Assembly (NCBI RefSeq): GCF_005239225.2
Contig: NC_133301.1
Coordinates: 6,349,157 to 6,413,156 of the forward strand
Source: Populus alba
Taxonomy: Eukaryota > Streptophyta > Magnoliopsida > Malpighiales > Salicaceae
Reading direction: 5' to 3'
DNA: 64,000 nucleotides
In this document: positions 1 to 10,514 of the stretch, one piece after another
Layout of the letters: every line of letters begins with the position of its first letter
Numbering within the stretch: the stretch's first letter is position 1
Position numbers and translations under genes: made by a program
The notes under the pieces: model-generated
What the model was told of the DNA's origin: nothing
What the model saw: the letters and a program-made list of their open reading frames with translations, nothing else
Databases searched by the model: none

Positions 1-717
1 ACACGAGGCTACAAGCTCTCTAAAGGAAGAGGAACCTCATTTTTCCTCCAAGACAGTCAAAATTGCTCATCAACAAACATTGGAATGTTATTGTCCAACT
101 GTTACTATCTTGACATCGAAGTGTTATGTCCGACTTCTCTTTAGATTTCTAATTATATCTAGAGTTATTGAACTTTGTTTCAAGCAAGATTGGTGTTGTT
201 GGAAATCTAAGATATGAGACTACAAGTTTTCTGAAGGAACGAGAAACCATTTCTGCTCCCAAGATAGTCAAAATTGCTCATCAACAAACCAGACATGCTG
301 CCCTATAAGGTCTATCATGAACCAGTCTTGATTGGGGACCTATAGCTGGAGTTCTATAACTCCAACTTAGTAAGACCAATTTTCTTAGTTAATCAACATC
401 TAAAACTACAATTTCTATAAAGAAACCTTATCCTAATTCCTTCATCCTCCTACCTGAAATCTATCTAAAAGTCTATGAAAACTATCCAGGTTCGTGAACC
501 TTTCCATTTACACACAACACATGAAGTTATTTAATTTTAGCAACTAATACTTTTTCCTCAATTCAAGTCTAAGAACCTTAATCTATAATTCAACATCTAG
601 GCATCAATTCATAATTGTCTCATAAGACCATGTTTAGAACACCTTACTTGATAAGAAATCAAGGTTTCGATCTTCAACTCCCTCCTTTTCTTTTTATTTA
701 CAGTCGACCCTCCCCTC
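1..717. other. Unassigned AT-rich DNA with a degenerate local duplication
   Basis: No coding region is supported. A stretch near 1-85 is repeated imperfectly near 212-292: both contain an ACAAG...TCTAAAGGAA-like block followed by the shared block GTCAAAATTGCTCATCAACA. This is an old local duplication about 210 bases apart, possibly from a decayed element. Nothing else in the stretch is recognised. Confidence 0.4.
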
Positions 718-1292
718 TTTAATGGGATGCAACATAGTTTCCAAGTGTGGCAAGGATTCATAAATGTTTCAGAATCCTTTTCTTACAAGGATTCCTTATT
801 CATCGTGGCTACAAAAAGGAAAGAAGATTTCAGAACTAATTCTACCTTCATATTTGATTCTCCTAGCTTATATAGGACTTCTAAAGGGGTAGAATCTGAT
901 CCTATCATATTTAGGATATTAAATTCAGATTTATTTATTTTATTGTTATTTTCTTCTTAGTTTAGGGTTTATTTATATTATTTGGGTTTAATTGTAAGTG
1001 GGCATCATATAAGTCCACATAAGGGGTCCATTAGGGTTTATTTTAGTTTGCAGTCACTATAAATAAGGGTATAACCAGACATGTAAGGTCAGACAATTCA
1101 TATTAATAAGGTCATCCTTATACTTCTCGTTCACGAATCAATATTCGTTGGGTGAGGGTCTCCGTTTCCAATAGTGCTTGTGCCTAGGTACAAGTTATCT
1201 TTTGTGTCACACTCCTATCAAACCTGATTTACTTGGCTTTCCGGGAATTGGTGTCTTTGCGTGTGGGTTGCGTGACCACGAGGTTCGCATCA
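718..1292 (+). mobile_element. V-family LTR, 5'-truncated, internally deleted
   Basis: This matches the 3' two-thirds of the complete V LTRs at 27844-28895 and 51309-60365. It ends in GGTTCGCATCA directly before a primer-binding site, so it is the 5' LTR side of an element on the plus strand. A TATA-like CTATAAATA lies at 1057-1065. About 115 bases present in the complete LTRs are missing near 1109. The U3 start is missing, so no left target-site duplication can be read. Confidence 0.75.
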
Positions 1293-2260
1293 TTTGGTAT
1301 CAGAGCTTGGCTCCATTAATCAGGTTATATCCTTCTGAAATTTTCGTTTCTTATTGTTTCCGCAAAAAAAAAAAAAAATTCCTTACTGTCCAATTTCTTC
1401 TTCTCTTGATTTGGTATCATATCAGGAAAAAAAAAAATTTATTTCGTTTGGTTCCTAACCAAAATATATCAGTGGTATAAAAAAAAAAGTCATTCAAAAA
1501 GGCATTCGTTTGTTTCTACCGCAGAAAACTAAACAAAGGAACATTTGACCAAATCAACTTGGAATGAGCTCAAATTTGATTATGTTATTAGTGGGACCCT
1601 AATCGCACCATATATTTATTTTGGGGTCAATTGGATATCGTTTGATTTGGGTTTCAAATTCAGGTCTAATTAGGTCTGATTCATAACGTTTTTGCGTCAG
1701 TCTATCAAGCCTTATCAAATTTTATATTGCTCAAATTTCATATTCTGTCTATTTGGGTTGGTAGAGCACTATATCTGAAATTTTAGCTCAATTGGACATC
1801 ATTGACTTTAGGTTCTAGATTCGGCTTAACTCGTCGTAAACAAGTCTGTTTTGCGTCAACTTTTAAAATTCACTTTCTTTCTGTTATTTTCATTCCTTGC
1901 AGTATATGTTCAACATATCCGACTTATTTAGGTGCCGTTTCATCATATTTTGCATATTTCTTTTCAATTTTTATTCGAGTCTTCAGTTTTGTTTGTATTT
2001 CAGATAGATTTGCTTGCTACTCGTGAGACAATCATCACAATTTTGTTTTTTCTTGTTTTCTGGTTTTTTTGCTTCTTGAGTCATATATACATATTTGGAT
2101 TGCGTTGCTAAAATTGGTTCTATTTGGTGTTGGTTTCAATTCTGTAAGAACCACAAAAAGGTTAGACGAGAGGTGTGCGAGTTTTAGGATATTAAGGGTT
2201 TTGAGTGAAACAGGAGCGATGAGGGGATATTTTTTTTTTACCACTAACCAATATTTGAAG
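1293..2260 (+). mobile_element. V-family primer site and 5' leader, no gag retained
   Basis: TGGTATCAGAGC at 1295-1306 matches the 3' end of plant initiator tRNA-Met and starts two bases after the LTR end, as expected for a Ty3 minus-strand primer site. The following 950 bases are non-coding leader with T-rich tracts. They resemble the leader of element X at 9341-10514, including the block just before its gag start (ACTAACCAATATTTGAAG here, ACTGACCAAATTTTGCAG there). The sequence reverses direction at about 2260. Confidence 0.65.
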
Positions 2261-3108
2261 GTACTAAAACCAACTTGGCAGCGCAATCCAAATATATATA
2301 TATGACTCAAGAAGCAATAAAAACCAGAAAACAAGCAAAAACGAAACTGAGATGATAGTCTCGCGAGTAGCAAGCGAGTATATCCGAAATACAAACGAAA
2401 CTGAAGACTCGAATAACAATAGAAACGAAATATGCAAAATATGATGAAACAACACCCAAATATGCAACAGAAAAAAAAATGAAAACAATAGAAAGAAAGC
2501 GAATTTCAAAACTTGACGCAAAACAGACTCGTTTACGACAAGTTAAGTCTGAATCTGGAACCTAAAGTCAATGATGTCTTTTTTTGGTAAGCCAAGTCAA
2601 TGATGTCCAATTGAGCTAAAATTTCAGATATAGTGCTCTACCAACCCAAATAGACAGGATATGAAATTTGAGCAATTTATGATAAGGTTTGATAGACTGA
2701 CAGAAAAACGTTATGAATCAGACCTAATTAGACCTGAATTTGAAACCCAAAGCAAACGATATCTAATTGACCCCAAAATCAATATGTGGTGCGATTAGGG
2801 TCCCAGTAATGAGTGTATCAAATTTGAGCTAATTCCGAGTTGATTTGGTCCAATTTGCCCTTGTTAAGTTTTCTACGCCTTAAAACCAATAAACATGTTT
2901 TTGAACGATTTTTTTTTCTTTTTTTGTATTTTTTCTTCTACTGATATATTTTGGACTGTAACAAAACAAAATAACTAATTTTTTTTTAATATGCTGCAAA
3001 ATCAAGGAGAAGAAGAAATTGGACACTAAGGAATATTTGCGGAAACAACAAGAACGAAAATTTCAGAAGGATATAACCTGATTAATGGAGCCAAGCTTTG
3101 ATACCAAA
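2261..3108 (-). mobile_element. V-family 5' leader in reverse orientation
   Basis: This stretch is the reverse complement of the leader at about 1300-2115. For example, CAAAACAGACTCGTTTACGA near 2520 mirrors the copy near 1850. The primer site (mutated, GATACCA at about 3100) is at the right-hand end. Together with 1293-2260 it makes a head-to-head inverted repeat with almost no spacer. It also carries a tiny LINE insertion at 2579. Confidence 0.65.
2579..2593 (-). mobile_element. Micro-insertion: 15-nt LINE 3' tail with 14-bp TSD
   Basis: The 15 bases TTTTTTTGGTAAGCC are the reverse complement of a LINE end (GGCTTACC plus A-tail), matching the 3' end of the LINE at 17199. They are flanked by the perfect direct repeat AAGTCAATGATGTC at 2565-2578 and 2594-2607. 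The mirror-image arm near 1790-1805 has only one copy of the flanking sequence and no tail, so an empty site is present in the same window. This looks like target-primed reverse transcription that stopped after about eight template bases. Confidence 0.75.
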
Positions 3109-4679
3109 TAATGCGAACCTCGTGATCACACGGTCACGCAACCCACACATAAGGACACCAATTCCCGAAAGCCAAGTAAATCAGGTTTGATAGGAGTGTG
3201 ACACAAAGATAACTTGTACCTAGGCACCAGCACTATTGAAAACGGAGACCCCCACCCAACGAATATTGATTCACGAATGAGAAATATAAGGATGACACCA
3301 CGAAGACAGTTTGATGCGAACCTCGTGATCACGTGGTCACACAACCCACAATCAAGATTGAGATCTTATCCCGGAAAGCCGAAATAGATCCGATAGGAGT
3401 GTGACACAATGAAAACCTGCCCCAAGGCACCAACACTATTGGAATGAGTAGAATGACGCCACGAAGCCAGTTAATCTTTGATAAGTCAGATTCAGTTCGT
3501 TCAAGAACTGAAGAATGCAAGAATCACTCTCACACGTTAAAACTGAAAAATTCAGAATAATAATCATCAAAGCTGTCGAAATTGTGGCTTACATGAGTTT
3601 AAATAGTTCTTGAAAAATTAACCCTAATGGACCTCTTATGTGGACTTATATGAGGTCCACTCAAAACTGGCCCAAAACCCTAAACTAAAAAGCCCATAAC
3701 CTGATCCAAACAAGCCTTGGATCCTAGCTGAAAACAAACTATTAATTAAGCCCAAACATGAAAGAAAATAATAAAAATAAGTAACTTGTCATTAAATACC
3801 ACCAGCCCTTCTTTCCTTGTGTAGCCAGGATGAATAAGGAATCCTTATAAGAAAAGGATTTTGAAACATTAATGAATCCTTGCCACACTAGGAGATTATA
3901 TTGCAACTCATTAAAGATCCTTGTGGAACTAGGAAATTCCCAAAACCAGCTCCCACATCCTTGGAGGAAAAGAATCCTAATCAAATAGGAAGTCCACAAG
4001 TCAAATGGAAGTAAATAACAAAATCCGTACAGCCTCTGTTGACCAGTATTGGGGTGCCTTCCCGAACTCCGATTGACCTGCAATTTTAACCCAAGGTAGT
4101 AAGATATGTCTGGAGAGTCCACATAAAATATTAGCCCGATCCAACGGTCAGATAGAGAATTATGACTGTTGCCGTAAACCTGGACTGTTGCGCTTTTTAC
4201 GCCAAAATCCGAATCTGACCTTACTTGGGTCGTATCACAGGGCTGAACTGTATCACAGTTGTTCTTCGATAAGTCGTTTTCAGTTATTTAGAGAACCATG
4301 GAAGGGAGATTATCTCACCAACACACATACACAAAGTGCGGCAAACAAGAAGTTTTATTAATCTGAATTGTCTTCCTTACATGTCTGGTTATGCCCTTAT
4401 TTATAGTGACTGCAAACTAAAATAAACCCTAATGGACCCCTTATGTGGACTTATATGATGCCCACTTACAATTAAACCCAAATAATATAAATATACCCTA
4501 AACTAAGAAGAAAATAACATTGAAATAAATAAATCCGAATTTAATATCCTAAATATGATAGGATAAGATTTGTAGCCCTTTAGAAGTCCTATATAAGCTA
4601 GGAGAATCAAATCTGAAGGTAGAATTAGTTCTGAAATCTTCTTTCCTTTTTGTAGCTAGGATGAATAAGGAATCCTTGC
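3109..4679 (-). mobile_element. V-family LTR, reverse orientation, interrupted by solo LTR Z2
   Basis: Read on the minus strand this is a V LTR whose R/U5 end is at 3109 and whose U3 part runs to 4679. There the sequence switches back to the plus strand (CTTGCG then AGATAATCTCCC). The Z2 solo LTR and its TSD occupy 3312-4260. The TATA-like box is conserved (TTTATAGTG near 4400). The terminal TGATGCG is mutated to TAATGCG. Confidence 0.7.
3312..4255 (-). mobile_element. Solo LTR Z2 (944 bp), TSD CAGTT
   Basis: This is a complete LTR on the minus strand. On the plus strand it starts TGATGCGAACC and ends CTGTATCA. It is flanked by the 5-bp duplication CAGTT at 3307-3311 and 4256-4260. It is about 95% similar by eye to Z1 at 8134-9058. 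With no internal sequence, it is a solo LTR left by recombination between the two LTRs of a full element that had inserted into the V LTR. Confidence 0.85.
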
Positions 4680-5372
4680 GAGATAATCTCCCTTCCATGG
4701 TTCTCTAAAGAACTGAAAATGACTTATCGAAGAACAACTGTCTTCGTGGCGTCATCCTTATACTTCTCGTTTGCAAATCAATATTTGTTGGGTGGGGGTA
4801 TCCGTTTCCAATAGTGTTGGTGCCTAGGTACAAGTTATCTTTGTGTCACACTTCTATCGAACCTGATTTACTTGGCTTTTCCGGGAATTGGTGTCTTTGC
4901 GTGTGGGTTGCGTGACCACATGATCACGAGGTTCGCATCATTTGGTATCAGAGCTTGGCTCCATTAATCAGGTTATATCCTTCTGAAATTTTCGTTTCTT
5001 GTTGTTTCCGCAAAAAAAAAAAAAATTCCTTAGTGTCCAATTTCTTCTTCTCTTGATTTGATATCATATAAAAAAAAAAAAGTTATCTCGTTTCGTTCCT
5101 GAACAAAATATATCAGTTGCATTAAAACAAAGGAAAAAAAAAACAAAGAAAAAGTCATTTGTTTGTTTCTGCTGCAGAAAACTAAACAAAGGAAAATTTG
5201 ATCAAATGAACTCAGACTGAGCTCAAATTTTGTTCTGTTATTACTGGGACCCTAATCACAACACATATTGATTTTGGGGTCAATTGGATATCGTTTGCTT
5301 TGGGTTTCAAATTCGGGTCTCATTAGGTCTGATTCATAACGTTTTTGCGTCAGTCTATCAAACCTTATCATC
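4680..5372 (+). mobile_element. V-family LTR 3' end, primer site and partial leader
   Basis: R/U5 of a V LTR runs from 4680 to 4940 (ending GTTCGCATCA), followed by TGGTATCAGAGC at 4943-4954 and about 420 bases of leader. It is the mirror image of 3109-3311 plus 4261-4330. The join at 4680 is therefore a second direction change within the V cluster. Confidence 0.65.
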
Positions 5373-5483
5373 AGTCATTAGGGCTGAAATTTTACGTGGA
5401 GGCTCCTGACATGTTTTCGTAAAACTGGATAGTTGCGCATTTTACGTCAAAATCCGAATTTGACCTTGGCTGGATCGTATCAG
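5373..5483. mobile_element. Terminal V-family LTR scraps with a further direction change
   Basis: GGCTGAAATTTTACGTGG to TTTTCG (about 5391-5419) is V U3 sequence on the plus strand. TAAAACTGGATAG to GGATCGTATCA (about 5420-5483) is the V U3 terminus on the minus strand. The join falls at a short shared word around TTTTCGTAAAA. The end at 5483 is an exact LTR terminus, abutting the LOG upstream region. Confidence 0.55.
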
Positions 5484-5957
5484 TTCCTCTTGAGTATTGG
5501 ACTATTAAGGGGCTGAGTTGTTTTATTGACTCTTAAGACGCATCCTAGTGGAGATGTGCATCATGCAATTCATGATTTATGGACACAATTCCATAAAGAA
5601 TATGCTCGATATAGTCTTGGGAATCTAACTAAAACTGACCATGTTTGCTAATTTTTTTAAAAATTGGATGGGAAGCCTATCCCCGACCCATAGAGAGCGT
5701 TTAAGCCATTCTTGGACGTAAGACCAAGGGAAGATGTGAGCCACAATGACAAATACTTGTACATACACATGCTTTTTCCAAAAAAATAAATAGAGAGAGA
5801 GAGAGAGAGAGAGAGAGTGAGTGAGTGAGTGAGACTCCAGCTGGCCTACATATAGGTGGTATGATTGCATTTTTAATTTCTCATCTATAAAATCTTCACT
5901 TCCTTCCCTTCATTTTTACACAACCCATACATTTAACAAATATAGAAGTGTGTAGAA
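5484..5957 (+). promoter_or_regulatory. Upstream region of the left LOG pseudogene
   Basis: This region is homologous, in inverted orientation, to 32376-32803. It contains a (GA)n then (GTGA)n microsatellite at about 5790-5833, a TATA-like TATAAAA at 5886-5892 and a 5' untranslated stretch before the ATG at 5958. About 5500-5700 matches a reading-frame remnant of unknown identity on the other arm. The GA tract is much shorter on the other arm (near 32500-32515). Promoter activity is inferred only from position and conservation between arms. Confidence 0.45.
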
Positions 5958-6274
5958 ATGGCAGGTTCCTCAAGTCATCATATAAGAAATAGTTGTGTTT
6001 TCGGTGGATCCAGTCCTGGGAAAGAAGAAAAGTTTTTAGAATCAGCATATCATCTTGGTCGAGTACTAGTTGAGCAAAAGATTCATTTAGTGTATGGGAT
6101 AGGTAGCCTTGTGTTAATGGGGGGGGGGTTGTGTCTATAGCTATATTTTTAGGAGGCAGTCAAGTTTTGGGGGTCATCCCCAAAGCTTTATTAAAAGGGG
6201 ACCTCATTGGAAAAAAAAATTAGAGAGGAACTACAAGTCCCCACAATGTTTGATTGATTGAGTGACATGTTTAA
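5958..6274 (+). pseudogene. LOG-like cytokinin riboside 5'-monophosphate phosphoribohydrolase, 5' part of the left copy
   Basis: LOG enzymes remove ribose 5'-phosphate from cytokinin nucleotides to release active cytokinin in the cytosol. The start reads as a LOG N-terminus: MAGSSSHHIRNSCVFGGSSP, then a segment ending HLVYGIGSLVLMGG. A run of ten G at about 6119-6128 shifts the frame relative to the other copy and leads to a stop at 6138-6140. Homology continues out of frame to GACATGTTTAA at 6274, where element Y is inserted; the gene resumes at 27578. The coding sequence is uninterrupted by introns, although plant LOG genes usually have several. The family assignment is firm; loss of function is certain. 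Confidence 0.8.
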
Positions 6275-7220
6275 TGATGTGCATCATGGGAATTATAATC
6301 CATCTCGTAAAGCTGAATCTAATATGCAAGAGGATTTAGATGGTCCAATGACAAGAGCGAGAGCGAAACAACTACAACGGGCCTTGACGAATCAAATTGC
6401 AATGATTGAAGCTGCGTCGAAGTTAAAAATTAGCCATCAGTTTGAAATTGGTTCAAGGGTGCTTATTTGCCTACAATTGGAACTTGGAGATGGGAATAGT
6501 CCTTAATTGTTCTTTTGATGCTGGGCTACTTGTATTTGGATTGATAATGCAAATAAGTGAAGGAATTGATGCTGTTTACGGTCAGAACAGTAGATGGATT
6601 TGAACCCGAATAAAAAGTCATCCATTGCATGTGATAACAAGACTTATGTATGTAAAATTCAAGTTCAGAACGTGATCTTTCTGGATTGTCCAACCATGAT
6701 TGCATTGGACTTTTGTGTCAAAAGTTATGGCTGTTTTAAATTTGGTCTGTTATGTTTCGGAAATGTCAAAAAAAACATGTGCTAGTTAAATTTGTCTAAT
6801 TACTTTATTAAAAGTCTAGTTTTTAGGCTTGACTTCTATCATGTTGAATTCACCTAACTTTGGAGGGTTGTTCCAATGATAAATATGTATCAGAATATGT
6901 AATAAACACTTTTTGGCCAAGATTTGAAACTTAATTAAGAGAATTAAGAGTTGCTCTTCCAAATTGATTTTGTGAAGAACCTTACTTGACTTATCACTCT
7001 TCAATCAGAAAGAGTGTGGCGTCGAAATCCTAGACTGATCTTTGTGGCGTCCAGATCGACTTATCAAAGTATCATTCTAGTCTATCCTCCATCTTATTTA
7101 CCTTTAAATCACTACAATCCAGCCTAAATACCAATAGAAAGACAACACAACCAGACCCATCCTTCATCCATTTTCGTTAGAATCATTATTGTCGACTTTC
7201 GAATTATTTACGGCACATCA
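6275..7220 (+). repeat. Element Y 5' LTR (946 bp)
   Basis: The termini are TGATGTGCATC and CGGCACATCA. It is similar along its full length to 26633-27572, with many scattered substitutions and some indels, including a duplicated AATTAAGAG near 6934-6950. This makes Y older than X or W copy A. Its first 230 bases still read as the pol C-terminal tail (GPMTRARAKQLQRAL), which is a passenger here with no pol upstream. Confidence 0.88.
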
Positions 7221-7222
7221 TC

Positions 7223-7234
7223 TGGTATCAGAGC
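7223..7234 (+). other. Element Y primer-binding site (initiator tRNA-Met)
   Basis: TGGTATCAGAGC lies two bases after the 5' LTR end and is complementary to the 3' end of plant initiator tRNA-Met, the usual primer for these elements. Confidence 0.8.
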
Positions 7235-7239
7235 ATCAG

Positions 7240-7678
7240 TTGCGATCTAAGACAGGAGCCAAAAACAACAAGAAGAAGAAGAAAGGTTTGCTGGAATTGA
7301 GGTTGATAGACTTAAAGAAGATTTGCTAAGAGGGTTAAGTTTGGAACAGGCACAGGTTATGGGCTTACAACGATCTCATGCTGAGATTCGGGATGAGATG
7401 ACTGGAATTCATGAATAGTTGAATACCCTTATGCAAAGGATGCAAAGAAATAATTTGCAACCCTAACCGAGGCAAGCACTTTGGTTGCCATGAAATGATA
7501 TTATAGAAGCTGACGAAGATCTAAATGGGGATGATGAGGCTGATGATAGGGTGAGACCAAGAAGGTAGAATTATAATCCTCCTAATGGTCTCAAACTTAA
7601 GATTCCACCGTTTAGAGGAAGTAGTTCACCTGAGGAATACTTGGAGTAGATTTAGAAGGTTGAAAAGGTGTTTGAATG
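7240..7678 (+). pseudogene. Element Y gag, N-terminal part
   Basis: Broken gag reading frame with several in-frame stops. Recognisable blocks are an acidic stretch encoded near 7505-7550 (DLNGDDEADD) and the start of the retrotransposon gag domain (LKIPPFRG then SSPEEYLE) near 7590-7650. The equivalent part of X reads LKIPTFQG. The frame is cut by insertion of X after TTTGAATG at 7678 and resumes at 16725. Confidence 0.65.
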
Positions 7679-9340
7679 TGATGCGGACCAGCCCAGAAAC
7701 ACCAGCAAGGACCCATTACATGTTCCAAATGCACCAATGACTCGGTCCAAGACAAAGACATTGAAAGACGCATTGAATGCATTGGTTTTGAAGGTTTCCA
7801 CCAAGTCAGAATTGGAAGGTCCATTGGAGTATCAAGAGGAGATCCTAGTACATCTTATCGATGTGCAAGAGGGGTCCAATACAACCTTATTTGGGCCATG
7901 AGATAAGGGCTTTATTTTATTTTGTTAGCAACCCAAGGCTTGTTTGGGCTTAATTCATACTTTGTTTTAAGTTAAGATCCAAGGCTTGTTTTGGATTAAG
8001 TTATGGGCTTTTCATTTTAGGGTTATGGGCTTTTCATTTTAGGGTTTTGGGCCAGTTTTGAGTGGACCTCATATAAGTCCACATAAAGGGTCCATTAGGG
8101 TTAACTTTTCAAGAACTATTTAAACTCATGTAGTGATACGGTTCAGGCCTGTGATACGACCCAAGTAAGGTCAGATTCGGATTTTGGCGTAAAAAGCGCA
8201 ACAGTCATAATTCTCAATCCGACCATTGGATCGGGCTAATATTTTATGTGGACTCTCCAGACAAATCTTACTACCTTGGGATAAAATTGCAGGTCAATCG
8301 GAGTTCGGGAAGGCACCCCAATACTGGTCAACAGAGGCTGTACGGATTTTGTTATTTACTTCCATTTGACTTGTGGACTTCCTATTTGATTAGGATTCTT
8401 TTCCTCCAAGGATGTGGGAGCTGGTTTTGGGAATTTCCTAGTTCCACAAGGATCTTTAATGAGGTGCAATATAATCTCCTAGTGTGGCAAGGATTCATTA
8501 ATGTTTCAGAATCCTTTTCTTATAAGGATTCCTTATTCATCCTAGCTACACAAGGAAAGAAGGGCTGGTGGTATTTAATGACAAGTTACTTATTTTTATT
8601 ATTTTCTTTAATGTTTGGGCTTAATTAATAGTTTGTTTTCAGCTAGGATCCAAGGCTTGTTTGGATCAGGTCATGGGCTTTTTAGTTTAGGGTTTTGGGC
8701 CAGTTTTGAGTGGACCTCATATAAGTCCACATAAGAGGTCCATTAGGGTTAATTTTTCAAGAACTATTTAAACTCATGTAAGCCACAATTTCGGCAGCTT
8801 TGATGATTATTATTCTGAAATTTTCAGTTTTAACGTGTGAGAGTGATTCTTGCATTCTTCAGTTCTTGAACGAACTGAATCTGACTTATCGAAGATCAAC
8901 TGGCTTTGTGGCGTCATTCTACTCATTCCAATAGTGCTGGTGCCTTGGGGCAGGTTTCCATTGTGTCGCACTCATATCAGACCTATTTCGGCTTTCCGGG
9001 ATCAGATCTCAATCTTGATTGTGGGTTGCGTGACCACGTTATCACGAGGTTCGCATCATGTAGGCCAAAATTTCGGCAGCTTTGATGATTATTATTCTGA
9101 ATTTTTCAGTTTTAACGTGTGAGAGTGATTCTTGCATTCTTCAGTTCTTAAACGAACTGAATCTGACTTATCAAAGATTAACTGGCTTCGTGGCGTCATT
9201 CTACTCATTCCAATAGTGGTGGTGCCTTGGGGCAGGTTTTCATTGTGTCGCACTCATATCAGACCTATTTCGGCTTTCCGGGATCAGATCTCACTCTTGA
9301 TTGTGGGTTGCGTGACCACGTGATCACGAGGTTCGCATCA
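7679..9340 (+). repeat. Element X 5' LTR, interrupted by solo LTR Z1
   Basis: LTR halves 7679-8133 and 9064-9340 flank Z1 and one copy of its target duplication. U3 opens with the pol-tail code (DADQPRNTSKDPLHVP, then GPMTRSKTK). The region around 8113-8126 (GAACTATTTAAACT) is the likely promoter area, without a clear TATA box. The 3' end GTTCGCATCA is followed by the primer site. Confidence 0.85.
8134..9058 (+). mobile_element. Solo LTR Z1 (925 bp), TSD TGTAG
   Basis: It begins TGATACGGTTCAG, ends GGTTCGCATCA, and is flanked by TGTAG at 8129-8133 and 9059-9063. From about 8610 on it closely resembles the X LTR into which it inserted. Its first 480 bases are unrelated to X U3 and instead resemble the V family U3. 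Confidence 0.88.
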
Positions 9341-10514
9341 GTTGGTATCAGAGCTAGGCTCCGAAACAAGGTCATATCATTCTGTTATTTTCGTTTTTTT
9401 TTTAGTGTCCCTTAAGTTTTTTAGTGTTTGCATCCATCTTCTTGTTCTTCGTGTCTGTGTCATCTAAGCAAAAAAAAAAAAAAAGTTTATATTTCATCTT
9501 GTTACTGCCTCTAATCATATCAGTTTGTTAAAAAAAAAAAAAAAAATCAGAAAGAAATAGAGAAAAGAGTGATTAGTTGAAATTTGAAGGATCGTTCAAT
9601 TTTTGCCGCAGAAACACAAATCTTGGTGAACCATAAGCAAACCACCTCGGAATCAATTTAAACTTCATATTCAGTATATTGGGGGTGGGATCGCATGATA
9701 TATCAAAGTTGGGCTTATTCTGATATTATTTGCTTGAGGTTTTAATTCGAGTTTCAATTCTGCCGCAAAACACTACTCTTAGTGAACCCTAGGTAAAATA
9801 CCTTGGAATCTATTGAAACTTCATATTATGAGTATTGGGTATGCGATTGCATCACATATTAAATTTGGGATTATTTTGATATCGTTTTCTGGAGGTTTTA
9901 ATTGGAGGTTCAATTCTGCCGCAAACTGATCATACAAGGGGTTTGGGTACCTAGACATTATAGAACGACCTATAAATTGATTTTTGGTGTTTTCATAGTA
10001 TTGCAATACTAAATATTGAATTTGAGGTCATTTCGAGATCGTTTGGTCTGGGTTTCAATTTTGTTATGTAAAATTGCGTAATAGGTTAGATTTGCCTCGA
10101 GTTTCAAAACATGATCTTTGCTGTTTAGTTTTGTCCAAATATTTTTTGTTTCTGCTATATTTGGATTATCTAGGAGTCAAGTAATTGTTTTCTTAACATT
10201 CACTTCTGTTTTATTTCGTGTCTTCGTTTCGTCCACAATTCATACGAATTTGCATTGCTACTCGCAAAATCGTAATCCTAGTTTTGTTTTGCTTTGTTTT
10301 CAGTATATTTATTGATTCTTGAGTCTGAAAATTATATTTAGAGTGCGCTGCGAAGGCTATTGACTTTGATTTGTTGATTTCAGTTCCTAAAGAACCAAAA
10401 GAAAGCAAGTTGTGAGGTAAAAGGCGTAGAGAGCTTAATAGAGTGAAAAGCCTTAATTTTTGGTTGTGTGATACACGAGAGGTGTGAGGATATATTTGTG
10501 CTACTGACCAAATT
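9341..10514 (+). other. Element X primer-binding site and 5' leader
   Basis: TGGTATCAGAGC is at 9343-9354. The rest is non-coding leader with poly-A tracts near 9470 and 9530 and repeated motifs of the form TTCTGCCGCAAA (near 9762 and 9917, with a variant near 9603). The leader ends at CCAAATTTTGCAG, just before the gag start region. It is homologous in reverse to 36560-37362 in element R. Confidence 0.7.

Noticed and set aside
1178..1480. Short plus-strand frames within LTRs (also near 8850, 9132, 16516, and minus-strand versions near 3329 and 32821)
   Set aside because: These recur because the same LTR R/U5 sequence recurs. They are LTR sequence with no protein features.
1295..9354. TGGTATCAGAGC strings as possible tRNA gene pieces
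   Set aside because: Only the 3'-end complement is present, directly after LTR ends, so they are primer-binding sites, not tRNA genes.
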